NCBI GenBank assembly: GCA_035578175.1
Contig: JAQMRL010000004.1
Location: 37,006,901 to 37,070,900, forward strand
From: Catonia carolina
Taxonomy: Eukaryota; Arthropoda; Insecta; Hemiptera; Achilidae
Length of the DNA: 64,000 bases
Direction: 5' to 3'
In this document: positions 53,391 through 63,404 of the stretch, piece by piece
Layout: each line of letters begins with the position of its first letter
Numbering within the stretch: position 1 is the stretch's first letter
Made by a program: the position numbers and the translations under genes
Notes under the pieces: generated by a model
Told to the model about the DNA's origin: nothing
The model's input: the letters and a program-made list of their open reading frames with translations, nothing else
Database searches by the model: none

Positions 53391-54019
53391 CAGTAACCAA
53401 AAAAAAATAAATAAAAAAAAGTTTTCTTTGAAGATAGTATTGGGAGGATGACAGTTGGATCTTTAATACATTTCTACAAAATTTGGAATTTAATCTACAT
53501 TATTTGTGTTTAAAAAAGTAACTTATACGAAATAAGAAAACTTACTAAGAAATCCGGGTGATCTAAAACAAAGCAATACAAATTTATTTTTAACAATGTA
53601 ATTCTTTTGCAATTAGTTTTTTAATAAATGTAATTATGAACTTCAAGCAAAAATTTAAGTAGTGTTCTATGAATGAAAATATAATAAACCACACTCAGTA
53701 ATGTGTTTCAAAAAAAGAATAAACTACAAATAAATAAAAAAATATAAAACTAAACTTGATAAATTGTGAATATTAATATCTTGAAACATGAAATTATTGA
53801 AGCTGAAGATGACGGACGATGACCATGATAGAGAAGATAATGATGCCGATTGGTAGTAGAATCAAAATAAAAGATTAAATGATTGACAAAATCGTAAAGG
53901 TAAGTCCAATGTTTTAAAACATTTCAGTCTGTGAGTATCTTCGCTGTAGTCGAGGAGGTTAATTGCTAAAGGATTTTGATGCCCTTCTAATTTTTACTTT
54001 CTCTTACCTATATGAATAT
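53391..54019. other. AT-rich DNA, nothing recognised
   Basis: A GAAGATGACGGACGATGACC patch near 53800 is not open for long. No shared repeats. Confidence 0.4.
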
Positions 54020-54980
54020 ATAGGAAGGAAAGTATTGTTTTCATGTCGATTTTTCAAAATCGAGTTTTCACCGAATCTACACGTTTTCAGACCCCCTGAA
54101 CCCAAACAACATGTTTTTAGCGATTAGTCTGAGTGTGTGTGTGTGTGTGTGCGTGTGTGTGCGCGCGCGCGCGTGCGTGTGTGTGTGTGTGAGTGAGTGT
54201 ACAGAAATTCTCAAGAACGGAACAGTACGAAGTTGGAACTTGAAACTTAAGTTAGATACCACTAGAGGACCCGACTCGAACATTTTCATCTAAATCGGTC
54301 AACCGGAAGTAGTAGTTTATTCGTGGCATTTTCCACTTTTTTGCAATTTTCTCTAAAACGGCTACTACGACTTTTTTTTAAGTCACCTCATTTACTACAT
54401 ATTTTATGCTCTATAAGATAGGGTAGATGTTACGTCTGCTTAAATTCTTGGGGAGGCTGTGCTTTCGTAGAAAACTTTTTTTTTTAAGATTGCGGCTTTA
54501 ATATGCATTTTAGCGCAAAAATGTTTATAATAAAAGTTGTAGAGAATTTAAAAATCTACAATTTTTATTTCCAGAATTTTTTTTATTACGCTTAGTGTAG
54601 CGGTAATTAGCGATTTTCCGTTTTTTCGCGAAAATGTGTAAAAAACGATTTTTTTAAGATTTCAGCCTTAGTATACATTTTAAAACAAAAGTGTATAAAA
54701 TAAAATTTATAGAAAATTAAAAGATCTACAACTTTTATTTAAAGCATTTTTCTCTACAGAGTCTAGTTTAGCGTTAAAGAGTGTTTTTCCGTATTTTTAA
54801 GCCAAACAGGTTGATTTTCATTTTGTATCATTCACTCATGATTAAAAAAAGGTTATGTTTTTTGAGATTATTTTTTTGTTTATTTCTAATGTTTTATTAC
54901 TAATATTATGTTATATTGTTCATTATTTGTATTGGCAAGAGAAAGATATGTGATTGTTTCACACCAATTTTTTTTAGGGT
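54020..54980 (+). repeat. Repeat family E, fullest copy (~960 bp)
   Basis: Starts ATATAGGAAGGAAAGTATTG. Order of landmarks: TCGATTTTTCAAAATCGAG, ACCCAAACAACATGTTTTTA, a GT/GC tract, CAGAAATTCTCAAGAACGGA, TACGAAGTTGGAACTTG, ACCACTAGAGGACCCGACTC, AAATCGGTCAACCGGAAG, AAGATTGCGGCTTTAATATG, GTCTAGTTTAGCGTTAAAG, CACTCATGATTAAAAAAAGG, and GGCAAGAGAAAGATATGTG with TTTCACACC. The middle contains at least two degenerate repeats of an 'AAGATT(G/T)C(A/G)GC(C/T)TTA...GAAAATTAAA..TCTACAACTTTTATTT' block of about 170 bp. No coding frame is conserved between copies, and no TIRs or TSD are evident. Confidence 0.75.
54131..54204. repeat. (GT)n(GC)n microsatellite inside family E
   Basis: GT repeats, a (GC)5 core, and more GT/GA repeats. 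The alternating purine-pyrimidine run of about 70 bp has Z-DNA-forming character. The position corresponds to a shorter GTGTGTGT in the 22.2-kb copy. Confidence 0.95.
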
Positions 54981-55259
54981 AGATAGTACAGTCAAGAATA
55001 AAATTATATCAAAGCTTGTTTTGTGGCGCCAGGTAATCTGGCACATTTGGTCTACCACAGACCATTTATATTAGATTATCCACGTGTCAAAAGTATTTTT
55101 ATTGTATTATAAAAAAAATTAATTAAGTTTACTTACTTATTATTGTATTAATTGTACTTTGACATTAATATTTAATCAATTATTTACTCTTATACCAGGT
55201 GACTTTATTAAATTCAAAAAAAAATCATCGGATAATCACATGTTTAAACCATCAACAAC
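54981..55259. other. Nothing recognised
   Basis: AT-rich with no shared repeats. Confidence 0.45.
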
Positions 55260-55265
55260 GCCATG

Positions 55266-55372
55266 TGACGTCACATAAAGAGAGACGATTGGAGTAACTA
55301 TTATCTGAAGTAATAATAATAGCATTCACTATAGTAGTTTTGTCTTGGTAGTGGTGGTATTTTATGACGTCA
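55266..55372. promoter_or_regulatory. Two perfect CRE-type sites
   Basis: TGACGTCA occurs at 55266-55273 and 55365-55372, 99 bp apart, in a block of slightly higher GC. Full palindromic CREs are bound by CREB/ATF-type bZIP factors. Paired spacing near a possible first exon makes a promoter conceivable, but other TGACGTCA copies occur in the window (for example in family E near 22433), so this is suggestive only. Confidence 0.3.
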
Positions 55373-55665
55373 CAAGACAGCTGATACCGGATCTCATATC
55401 TGCTTTTACTATTGTAGTAGTGAACCGCTTATTGCTCTGCTGTACAGATTCTCGCCCTGACGCCAGGCACTCATCGTGTTCTCTGCCATTTCTTTGTAAG
55501 ACTTGCCTTCAACAAGTCTCCGAGATCTTTTTGTCGTGAGTGCTGTGAATAAGTGGTCGATTTTTATTTATAAATCTATAAGATTTATAAAGTTATTAGA
55601 TCTTACTTCATTTTGTAATGGTAAAACCTCCTTTACTTACAAACAATAAATTTGCTGGTAAGTAA
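55373..55665 (+). other. Candidate 5' UTR / first exon
   Basis: Mixed-composition sequence after the CREs contains potential splice donors at 55535 (GTCGTGAGTGC) and about 55659 (CTGGTAAGTAA). Before the second lies ATGGTAAAACCTCCTTTACT, which would encode MVKPPLLTNNKFAG up to the donor. No downstream exon is recognisable within the window and no protein family is suggested. Could equally be a decayed repeat. Confidence 0.2.
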
Positions 55666-55680
55666 TTAAGTAATACTCAC

Positions 55681-56627
55681 TGTTTTTTAGTTTTAACTAA
55701 TTATATTTATGATTATACTGTAATTTATGTTTATAATTAACAAATAAGTATATTAGAAGATATTTTATAATAAATCATTCTATTTTATTTAAAAAATCTT
55801 TTTAAATACAATATTAAAAAATAATGTTTTAAATCCCTGTTGTTTAGGGGCTTATACGACAAGATTTTGTAAAATTCTTAAATTATTTTTGCTTATATGA
55901 ACCTTAAATTTTATTTATATTACTGCAATATGAACTCTGCAATATTTGCCAATTTTTTTTATGTTGCTATGTGGTATATTTTTCAAACCTATCAAAGTTT
56001 TAACAATCTACTTATATTCAACACAGTTCAATTAGAGCAAATCTCATTGTTTTGTAATTTCTTTCGACTCATTGTTTGTTTGATAATAAAAGATTTTTAA
56101 TATTTTGATCAAATTTTAATTAACATAAAAATTTAATTGGATTGTTTTCAAGTTAAATTATTTAAAATTCGAAAAATTTAGTCAAATTTATCAATAATAA
56201 TTTCACAATGATGAATGTACAAATTACTGAGAAATTTGATCATTTATTAGAATAATTTGTCATATATACATTTAAGAATTATAATTGTTTAGTGTTTATA
56301 CATTAATATATTTTTATATCATTCAAATTTATAAGAAATTATATTGAAAAAATTTGATTTTGATTTTCGCACGTGTAATATAAACTAGGTTAAAATAACA
56401 AAGATTGCGTTCAATATAGATATTTACATTAAGTATAGTAGTAGTATAGTAGTAGTGCAATAGTTTAGTATAATTATACACATTTACAAAAAAATTAATA
56501 TTGATACAAAAATCCAACAATTTGATTGGATGAATAAACACTCTGTATAATTACTACGATTTTAGGAACCATAATTCAAATCTATGAACAAAAGATAGTA
56601 AAGAATCGAGAAAATAAGTTATATCAT
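55681..56627. other. AT-rich DNA, nothing recognised
   Basis: Frames at 55897-56100 and 56329-56541 are composition artefacts with no family resemblance. Confidence 0.45.
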
Positions 56628-56790
56628 GTTATTTTTAAGTTACTTCTGCAGCTAGATTAGCGAATTAGCAACTATTTTGGGTTAATGAACGGTTGGTGTG
56701 AACTCCTAATAATTATTTAAAGCCTGGTCGGGAGTCAAATACGAGTCCTTTCAATTTTTATCGTAGCACGGTAACCACTGCGCAACGGAA
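56628..56790 (-). mobile_element. SINE family B, diverged
   Basis: Inverted head (GTAACCACTGCGCAACGGAA), decayed B-box (GGTCGGGAGTCAAATACGAG) and tail with TAGCGAATTAGCAACTATTT replacing the usual TCATTAGCGACTAC. Older than the 26.6- and 62.2-kb copies. Confidence 0.7.
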
Positions 56791-57484
56791 AAGGCGTTCA
56801 GTAAATAAAATTTGTTAAATTAGTCTATTCTTATAAATGAGATAAATTAAAATTTAGTAATTAATTTAGGGATCATTACATGTGCGTAATGTGTAAGGTA
56901 GCCAAGTTATAAAATAAACTGCTTAAAAAGAAAATTAAGACTAAAATGACCCTCAGTTCTATTATTAAAAACCGACTGATGAATTTGACTTTCTTTTAAT
57001 TATAGTTTATAAAATCTTTTTGAAATAAACTTTGTTGCCAGTTTTAGATGAGGACTTCTATTTTTATTTCATGACATTTTTTTCTTGAAGTCACATCAAT
57101 TTGATGATGTTAGTGACTACATTGTAACAGAATTACTTAGACATAGTTATACCTTTATAGGTACCTGTTTCATTAATTTAACCATTTTTAAGAACCATAT
57201 TGTCTTCAAACTCATCTCAATTTAGACACAAGTTTACACTTTGATACAGGTCGCAGAAAGCGCGCTTAGGTTGAAGACCGGATGGATACAAAATATTATC
57301 TATAGTCCAAGGAACAACACTTTGACCGTATAATTTCGGATCACGATTAGATATGAGATGACCATGGATCAGTTAACGATATTGTTCAGTTTACTTTCAA
57401 TGGTCAATTATTTTCGTTGAAAACAAATTTCTTTGTATATAATTATTTAATTAATGCGATAAATATTAAATTAAAAAATCCCTT
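56791..57484. other. Mostly blank, one family B tail scrap
   Basis: GAAGTCACATCAATTTGATG and GTTAGTGACTACATTG (57085-57122) is a diverged family B tail. The rest is unassigned. Confidence 0.4.
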
Positions 57485-57960
57485 TATGAGACGCCGCGTC
57501 TCAAGACTGGCGGCAATTTTTTAAAAAGGCTTACCTTTGACTTATGGCAAAATCCGTCAGTGATCTCTGTGTATCTACTATTTAAAATGAATCAAATGAC
57601 ACTATTTTTGTTTCAAAATTCCGACTTTGATTTCTAGACTTACGGTTTTGGACCACTTCCGTTCACAACCGGTATTTCAAACTCATCTAAGCCCACTAAT
57701 TTTTTGAGTAGATTACAAATCCGAAAACCGTTGGTTGCTATCTCTTGTAGTTTCTGACTTTGATTTTTTTACTTTCGGTTTTGAGCCACTTCCGATCACA
57801 ACCGGTATTTCAAACTCAATTTAGGCCTACTAACTTTTCGTGTAGATTATGAATCCGAAAACCATTTGTGGCTATCTTTTGTAGTTTCTGACTTCTGGGT
57901 GTGGCGGACGGACGGACTAAACAAAATGATAGATAACAATTTTAAAATTACCACCAAAAT
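57485..57960 (+). repeat. Repeat G with a 133-bp tandem dimer
   Basis: Begins GAGACGCCGCGTCTCAAGAC and continues TTGACTTATGGCAAAATCCG. Then two head-to-tail units of 133 bp (about 57640-57772 and 57773-57905), each with ACCACTTCCGTTCACAACCG or GCCACTTCCGATCACAACCG, CAAACTCAT/A and AATCCGAAAACC, and closing TGTAGTTTCTGACTT. It ends GGCGGACGGACGGAC. The start matches the window's first 140 bp in inverse orientation. Confidence 0.75.
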
Positions 57961-59855
57961 CGGCTAGTATTCTATTTAACAACACATAGACCTTACAGAA
58001 AAAAATTTTAAAAACCATGCAGGTTGTAAAATCTAACAATACCACTTGTCCTAACCCTTTGATATATATAAAAAAATAGCGAAAATAATATATTTCAACT
58101 TTCTTTTATTTATTTCATAAACTATACCAATAATTAATTTTCATAAATTTACTTTCTATCTGAGATACCAGTATTTAACAATAAACTGCTTCAAAAACAA
58201 ACTAATCTTTCCACTCAAGAAGAATTTAACCAACAACGTTGTCGAAATACTGTTCAACAAATTAATGTTTCATATTACATCTCAACCGAAACAAATCGTA
58301 AACAACCGAATCTATTGATTTCAAAATTTCTTTGCAACATGAATTTGAAAGCCGACTTAACATTTACTTTTTTAAATTCTAAAATGAAAAAGCATTCAAG
58401 GTTTACAGTAGATTATTCAACTATAACGTATTTAATTTATTAGATATAAAAGAAATCTACTTTATAAATACATTAAGTAATCAAATTTTAATAAATTATA
58501 TAAAATGGACAATTTTAATTAGATTGTAGGTATTAGGTATTACCAATAAAAAAGCTTGCTTATGCTGGTGTTCATGAAAAAGATTATTATAGGTTAAGAA
58601 CTGTTATAATCAAGATGTAATTTGTAAGAAGTAGAAATAACTTTGGTAACGACATTTGTAATTGATACATCTATTATTAAACTGTGTGAAACATTGTTTT
58701 TTCTTGCTAATCGAATATTATTTTATAAAAAAATATATTAAAAAGAGCCGGTCTTTGAAATCTTTTCTTCTATTATTTTTTAAATTTACGTTTTCATCAA
58801 TAAGTGGAATACCTGGAGATTCCCTCCTGTTTAAGGGGCAAGGTTTTGTACTTAATACAAGACCTAACAAAAGCTGAAAGTTGTTTTTTACATTTCAGTG
58901 ATACAGGAAAGTCTTGGTTAATTTGAACGACGAACAATATCTGGTACATATAAACAAAATTAAACATATTTTATATTTATTACCTTTTTTCCTGTTTCGG
59001 TATATGCCTGGAAAATAATATATAATCGCTTATAACCAAGCAGTTGATCTGAAATAACGAATAAATTAAACAAACCCTTGTTCTCACTATAATACTATAA
59101 CAATTGAAAAGCTTTGAAAAAATATTTTGATTCAATTTAACCTTTCTTATCTAGGGTTAACCCTAATTATATTAATTCTCCATTAGATTAATACTCCATT
59201 TTTATCTTATAAAATTTGTAGAATTAATTTATTAATGATTGAATACAAATTAAATGTGTAGTAATTAATTGGCTACCAATCGAAAATTAATTGCTTTTAT
59301 TAGTCGAGGAAAATTTAAATATAGCCTACCTGTTGAATTACTGTGTAATTATATGTAAGAAATTTGCCACTAAAGAAGTCAGTTACATGGAACTCGACAT
59401 ATTAGAGATTAATGGAATATGACACGCATAATTTAGCATTTAAAAACTGTACATTGAATTTTTATTTCGGTTTTTTAATGAATTATTTTCTGCCATTTGA
59501 AATTAATGATGTCTTTAATAATAGATTTTAAACCATTTCATCCTCTATTAAAGTTTTTGTCCCTAAAGAAAGTTGTAATTTTACAATACATTATTCTAAA
59601 AATAAAATAATTAAATAACCGATTTTCTTAAAATGTTTTCAATTTGCCTAACATTTTAAAACTGATTATAAAAAGCATTATTATTATTATTCCTTAAAAA
59701 ATCGATATCTTTATTAATTTCCATAAAAAAGGAACAAATATTAAAATAAAAATTTGAGAAAAAATCTCTTCAAAACCATTTGAATAAATTAAAAATTTAT
59801 TTAGCTTGGGTTTTTTGGTATTAATCTATTAATAGCCATACTACCTCCTCTTTCA
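57961..59855. other. AT-rich DNA, nothing recognised
   Basis: 1.9 kb with only chance frames. TTTAAGGGGCAAGGTTTTGTA near 58832 faintly echoes TTTAGGGGCTTATACG near 55844. Confidence 0.4.
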
Positions 59856-60250
59856 TGCCCATAACGGGCAGGTGGAGTGTTAAATTAATTACACTCGATC
59901 TGTTGGTTCCAGGGCTACAAAAAATAGTTCTGTTTCTTATCACATAGTCAGCCAATTATATGACTGAACTATTTAAGAACAGAAGAGGTAGATATGTGAA
60001 AGACACTAGTCAGAGTTATCTCTTTTGAGAGTAATGGATTTCACTATACAGCCAGACCCTGTGTGAATGAAGTGAAGGTGTTATTTGGAGGGTGGAAAGT
60101 GGGTGCTATTCAGAGGGCCTGGCATGCTGATAAGCATTTCTTTTCAACTCAATGTGGAAGGCAATAGTAAACCACATCACTCCTCGTTTTTACTTGGAAA
60201 ACCTCTAAAGTTTCAAACCAGTCTTTCGGCTGTTGACCTAACAGCAACAA
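59856..60250 (+). mobile_element. SINE family D, complete, with 11-bp TSD
   Basis: GCCCATAACGGGCAGGTGGA to GTTGACCTAACAGCAACA, flanked by CTCCTCTTTCA at 59845-59855 and 60251-60261. The family frame is broken by small indels (a G lost at TGTG-TGAATG and an extra T near TTTCTTTTCAA). Confidence 0.92.
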
Positions 60251-60639
60251 CTCCTCTTTCACCTATAATATTAACATTTTTGCTAAAGCTTTTTAGCCTT
60301 TAAGGGACAATATTTAGAAGGAATAATTAACTTTAACACTAATCCCATTAGAATTCTCATGGACTTATAAAAAAATTATAAACTTATGGGAGTGTCTGCC
60401 GAAAATAAAAACTTGTTTCTTTTAATAAGTACCTACGAAATGTATATTTTATAGATGCGTAAGGAACACAAAGAAGAAAGTTTTCCTAAATTTTAATAAG
60501 TCTATCACTACTACAACTCCTTACAAATAGCGTATTTTTAAAGTAAGTACCGTTTGAAAATAAAAAAAAAATAAAAGGAAATTTGCAAAAACTAATTTTT
60601 TTTTCGGAATCTACATACTTTTATCTATTTTTCTACATA

Positions 60640-60900
60640 GTTTCCAAGTTTTTGTAAACACTTATCATATCGCACAACTAAATTTTGGAAACCCTCTTCA
60701 TAAAAACTTGCCGCCTGCTGTGATTTGACCTTTGGCTTTGACCTTTACGGGAGAGTGCGTGTGTCTCCAATCCATGCTTTGTTGTTTCGATTCGGGAGTG
60801 AAATGCGAAATCCACGTTTCGTCTCCAGTTACGATCCGACTCAGCATATCGTCACCGTTTTCGTCATAACGTGTCAGAAAATTCAAGGAACTGTCGAGTC
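60640..60900 (-). pseudogene. mariner transposase, left half (internally deleted)
   Basis: Minus-strand frame includes FLTRYDENGDDMLSRIVTGD, then ETWISHFTPESKQQSMDWRH and THSPVKVKAKGQ. This contains the first catalytic Asp (TGDETW) and the WRH...SPVK block of mariner. Right after KGQ, sequence jumps to the C-terminal SQQAASFYEEG region in another frame. The second and third catalytic Asp are deleted. Confidence 0.8.
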
Positions 60901-60905
60901 TTTTG

Positions 60906-61205
60906 AACTCTCTCGAGCGGCCTCACACTGCCGCTCAGACCCGAGCTGCATTGGACTCTTTTGGCTGGGAAGTTTTGGACCACCCACCCTACAGCCCTGA
61001 CCTTGCGCCGAGCGACTTTCATCTCTTCCGTCATCTGAAACATCACTTGGGCGGCAGCCGTTATGACGATGACGACGAATTGAAAACGGCCGTGAATTCT
61101 TGGTTATCACAGCAGGCGGCAAGTTTTTATGAAGAAGGTTTCCAAAATTTAGTTGTGCGATATGATAAGTGTTTACAAAAACTTGGAAACTATGTAGAAA
61201 AATAG
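60906..61205 (+). pseudogene. mariner transposase, right half (C-terminal)
   Basis: Open from RPHTAAQTRAALDSFGWEVL, then DHPPYSPDLAPSDFHLFRHL and onward to VVRYDKCLQKLGNYVEK and TAG at 61203-61205. The D34D box PPYSPDLAPSDFHLF with the last catalytic Asp is present. The join cuts off the preceding N-A and the second catalytic Asp (usual HDNARPH). It includes an insertion-like DDDDE stretch. Intact otherwise for 98 codons. Confidence 0.88.
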
Positions 61206-61309
61206 ATAAAAGTATGTAGATTCCGAAAATAAAATTAGTTTTTGCAAATTTCCTTTTATTTTATTTTTATTTTCAAACGGTACTTACTTTAAAAATACGC
61301 CTCGTAGAT

Positions 61310-61319
61310 GGGGGGGGGG
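61310..61319. repeat. G-run
   Basis: Ten Gs just outside the right end of the fold-back mariner. Confidence 0.9.
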
Positions 61320-61719
61320 TGAAAATATAGTGCTTCTCGAAAACCATCTCAATTGATATTTCGCTAATCAACACGATTCAAACAGGAGAAAAAAGAAAAA
61401 CAACCAATTACAAACAAACAATCTAAAAACAAACTATACCTTAACGAATTAGAGACTGCAGATGAATGCGGAACATAGTGAATTAGATCACAGCGCAAAG
61501 CCAATTGAATTTCGTTAACCGTATCCTGCGGTCACGTTGTGATCCCGCTGTGGATGACAGCCTAACAAAAAGTCAGCTGGAGTTTGGTGGAACAGATTGT
61601 GACTTAGCAAAGGGGCAACCTGACACCCGACCTTGGCTGTTATTGGCTAGATCTCATCTGTAGTCTTTGGTTCGTAGGGGTATAATCACAAATATTCTAA
61701 AAAAATCACAAGCTTTAAT
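61320..61719. other. Nothing recognised
   Basis: Mixed composition at 61440-61680 (AACCGTATCCTGCGGTCACG, GGCAACCTGACACCCGACC) without frames or partners. Confidence 0.4.
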
Positions 61720-62110
61720 TCTTGTATGTTTTCCTATTATATAATCTGTAAGTAATTGAGTGCTAAAGAATTTTCACAACTATTTTGTAAGGGGGCTGTG
61801 TGGGGGGACCCTGGCATATATTCTTCCACTAGTATTTTATAGTGGGACTATATGCCCTGTAGTGGTATATTATGGTGGACATAGTGTCCCACTATTATAT
61901 ACTACTGGAACATTTATAGCCCTACTATAAAATACTAGTGGGACAATAGTGTCCCACTATAATATACCACTGGTACATATAGTCCCACTATAAAATACCA
62001 GTGGAACCATATATCCCAGGGCCTCCCTATAGCCCCCTTACAAAATATTTATGAAAATTCTTTTCCACACTATTACTTACAGGTTATATAATAGGGAAAC
62101 ACACAAAAAT
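61720..62110. mobile_element. 390-bp palindromic fold-back element
   Basis: Arms from 61720 inward and 62110 inward match almost base for base: CCTATTATATAA(T/C)CTGTAAG, GAATTTTCA, TATTTTGTAAGGGGGCT, CCCTGG, TTCCACT(A/G)GTATTTTATAG and TGGGACTATATG. The centre is near 61915 with little or no loop. Inside, TAGTGGGAC / GTCCCACTA and TATTTTATAG / CTATAAAATA words repeat several times, so many alternative hairpins exist. No coding capacity. Confidence 0.85.
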
Positions 62111-62146
62111 GGTAGCTACGCAAAAAAATGGCAGCGAAAGGATTAA

Positions 62147-62305
62147 AAACGCATCAACAGCTTGATCATTAGCGACTACGGTGGGTTAAGAAACTGTAAT
62201 GATGGGTTTTGGTACGTACTATTTTCCAGACCCTAGCCGGGAATCGAACCCGGGAACTCCGCTTAGTAGGCTATCGCGCTATCCACTACGTCACGGAGGC
62301 GGCCA
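62147..62305 (-). mobile_element. SINE family B, well preserved
   Basis: On the minus strand: GGCCGCCTCCGTGACGTAGT (A-box TGACGTAGTGG), GGTTCGATTCCCGGC (B-box), and tail AACGCATCAACAGCTTGATC / TTAGCGACTACGG on the plus strand. Confidence 0.85.
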
Positions 62306-62314
62306 TTTTTCATT

Positions 62315-62370
62315 TCACGTTGTGTACATTGGCAAGAGAAAGTCGTGTAAATGTTTCACACCAGTTTTTT
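62315..62370 (+). repeat. Repeat family E, 3' terminal scrap
   Basis: TACATTGGCAAGAGAAAGTC, then GTGTAAATGTTTCACACCAG. This is the last 50 bp of the family, next to a SINE B. Confidence 0.65.
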
Positions 62371-62974
62371 TGTTAATATGGACCAATAGTTGTTGACTCA
62401 GTGTTGTTTTTGTGTACAAGTTCTTTACGTTAGTATTCAATTCTGTGACTCCTAATTACATAGTATCAAATTACTGGAATAATACTCTATCGTAATTGTT
62501 TCAACCTGAGTTTGAAATCCGATAGTATTTGGAGTAATCAGTTGTTTTCTTTGAAGATAATTTTCCATGTAATTTGATAAGTTCTAACGTAAAAATCGGT
62601 AAAAGATAATGTTCGCCCTTGAATTATTAATTAACATGAAAGAAAAGAAAACGTAGGGCGTTTTTTAATAATAAGAAATAAATAAATTGCAAATAGTGAT
62701 TTCAGGGCGTGGAATATTTACGTGGGTATGTTATAAAAGTATAAACTTCAGAATTGTATTTTTATTATATTTTCGATGATAAAGATTTACAATCAAGCAA
62801 AGAAGTTTTTAGAAGTAGCATTTTGTAAATACTACAAAGTTATTAAAGGTGTATTTACAAAATTTAAAAATAAAATTATCACGATATATAAAATAATTTA
62901 AAAATAAAATTATCAATAAATTAGTCCCGAAAAATGTTCACACCGTTGAAATCAAATTTTGCTGTTCAATACCT
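62371..62974. other. AT-rich DNA, nothing recognised
   Basis: Short doubled words (AAAATAAAATTATCA twice near 62866-62915), otherwise blank. Confidence 0.45.
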
Positions 62975-63364
62975 GATGTTTAGGTATTTAGCCAAAAGGT
63001 TAGTTTGAACCTGTAGAGGTTTTACAAGTAAAACCAGGAGTGAGATGGTTTATCATGCCTTCCTCACTGAATGGAAAAGTACCCTTATCAGCATGCCGAG
63101 CCCTCTGAAAAGCACATATTTTCCACTCTGCAAATGATACCTTCACTTCATTCACCACAGGGGCTGGCTGTATAATGACATTCATTACTTTCAGAGGAGA
63201 TAACTCTGATTAATGTCTTTTACGCCTCTACCTCGTCTGTTCTTTAATAATTCAGTCATTTAATTGGCTGACCATGTGATAAGAAACAGAACTATTAATT
63301 TTAGCCCTGCAACGAACAGATTGAGTGTAAATAATTTGACACTCCATTTGTCTGTAATGGGCAG
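62975..63364 (-). mobile_element. SINE family D, with 11-bp TSD
   Basis: GTTCAATACCT at 62964-62974 and 63365-63375 flanks a complete minus-strand copy. The frame opens at 63185 (MNVIIQPAPVVNEVKVSFAE, then WKICAFQRARHADKGTFPFS), but a one-base loss near 63055 shifts it out. Confidence 0.92.
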
Positions 63365-63404
63365 GTTCAATACCTAGTCACTAAAAATAAAATTATTAAA
63401 ATGC

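Larger units (their letters stand above)
60531..61299. mobile_element. Fold-back (head-to-head) mariner
   Basis: Arms 60531-60724 and 61106-61299 (194 bp each) are inverted copies with three differences by eye. Both include the mariner end (CGTATTTTTAAAGTAAGTAC) and the last 32 codons of transposase. The 380 bp between holds two different transposase segments facing opposite ways. So the element consists of two truncated mariners joined tail-out. TA-like target bases are near both ends (TTA before CAAATAGCG; CGTAG after the right end), but the duplication is unclear. Confidence 0.85.

Noticed and set aside
54077..54293. Frames through the GT/GC microsatellite
   Set aside because: Low-complexity translation (CVCVCV, THTHTH) only.
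55345..55539. 64-codon frame as a coding exon
   Set aside because: Ends near a possible donor but the residues show no family. The region is described only as a tentative first exon.
60864..61122. Minus-strand frames over the right half of the fold-back mariner
   Set aside because: Antisense to the recognised transposase C-terminus.
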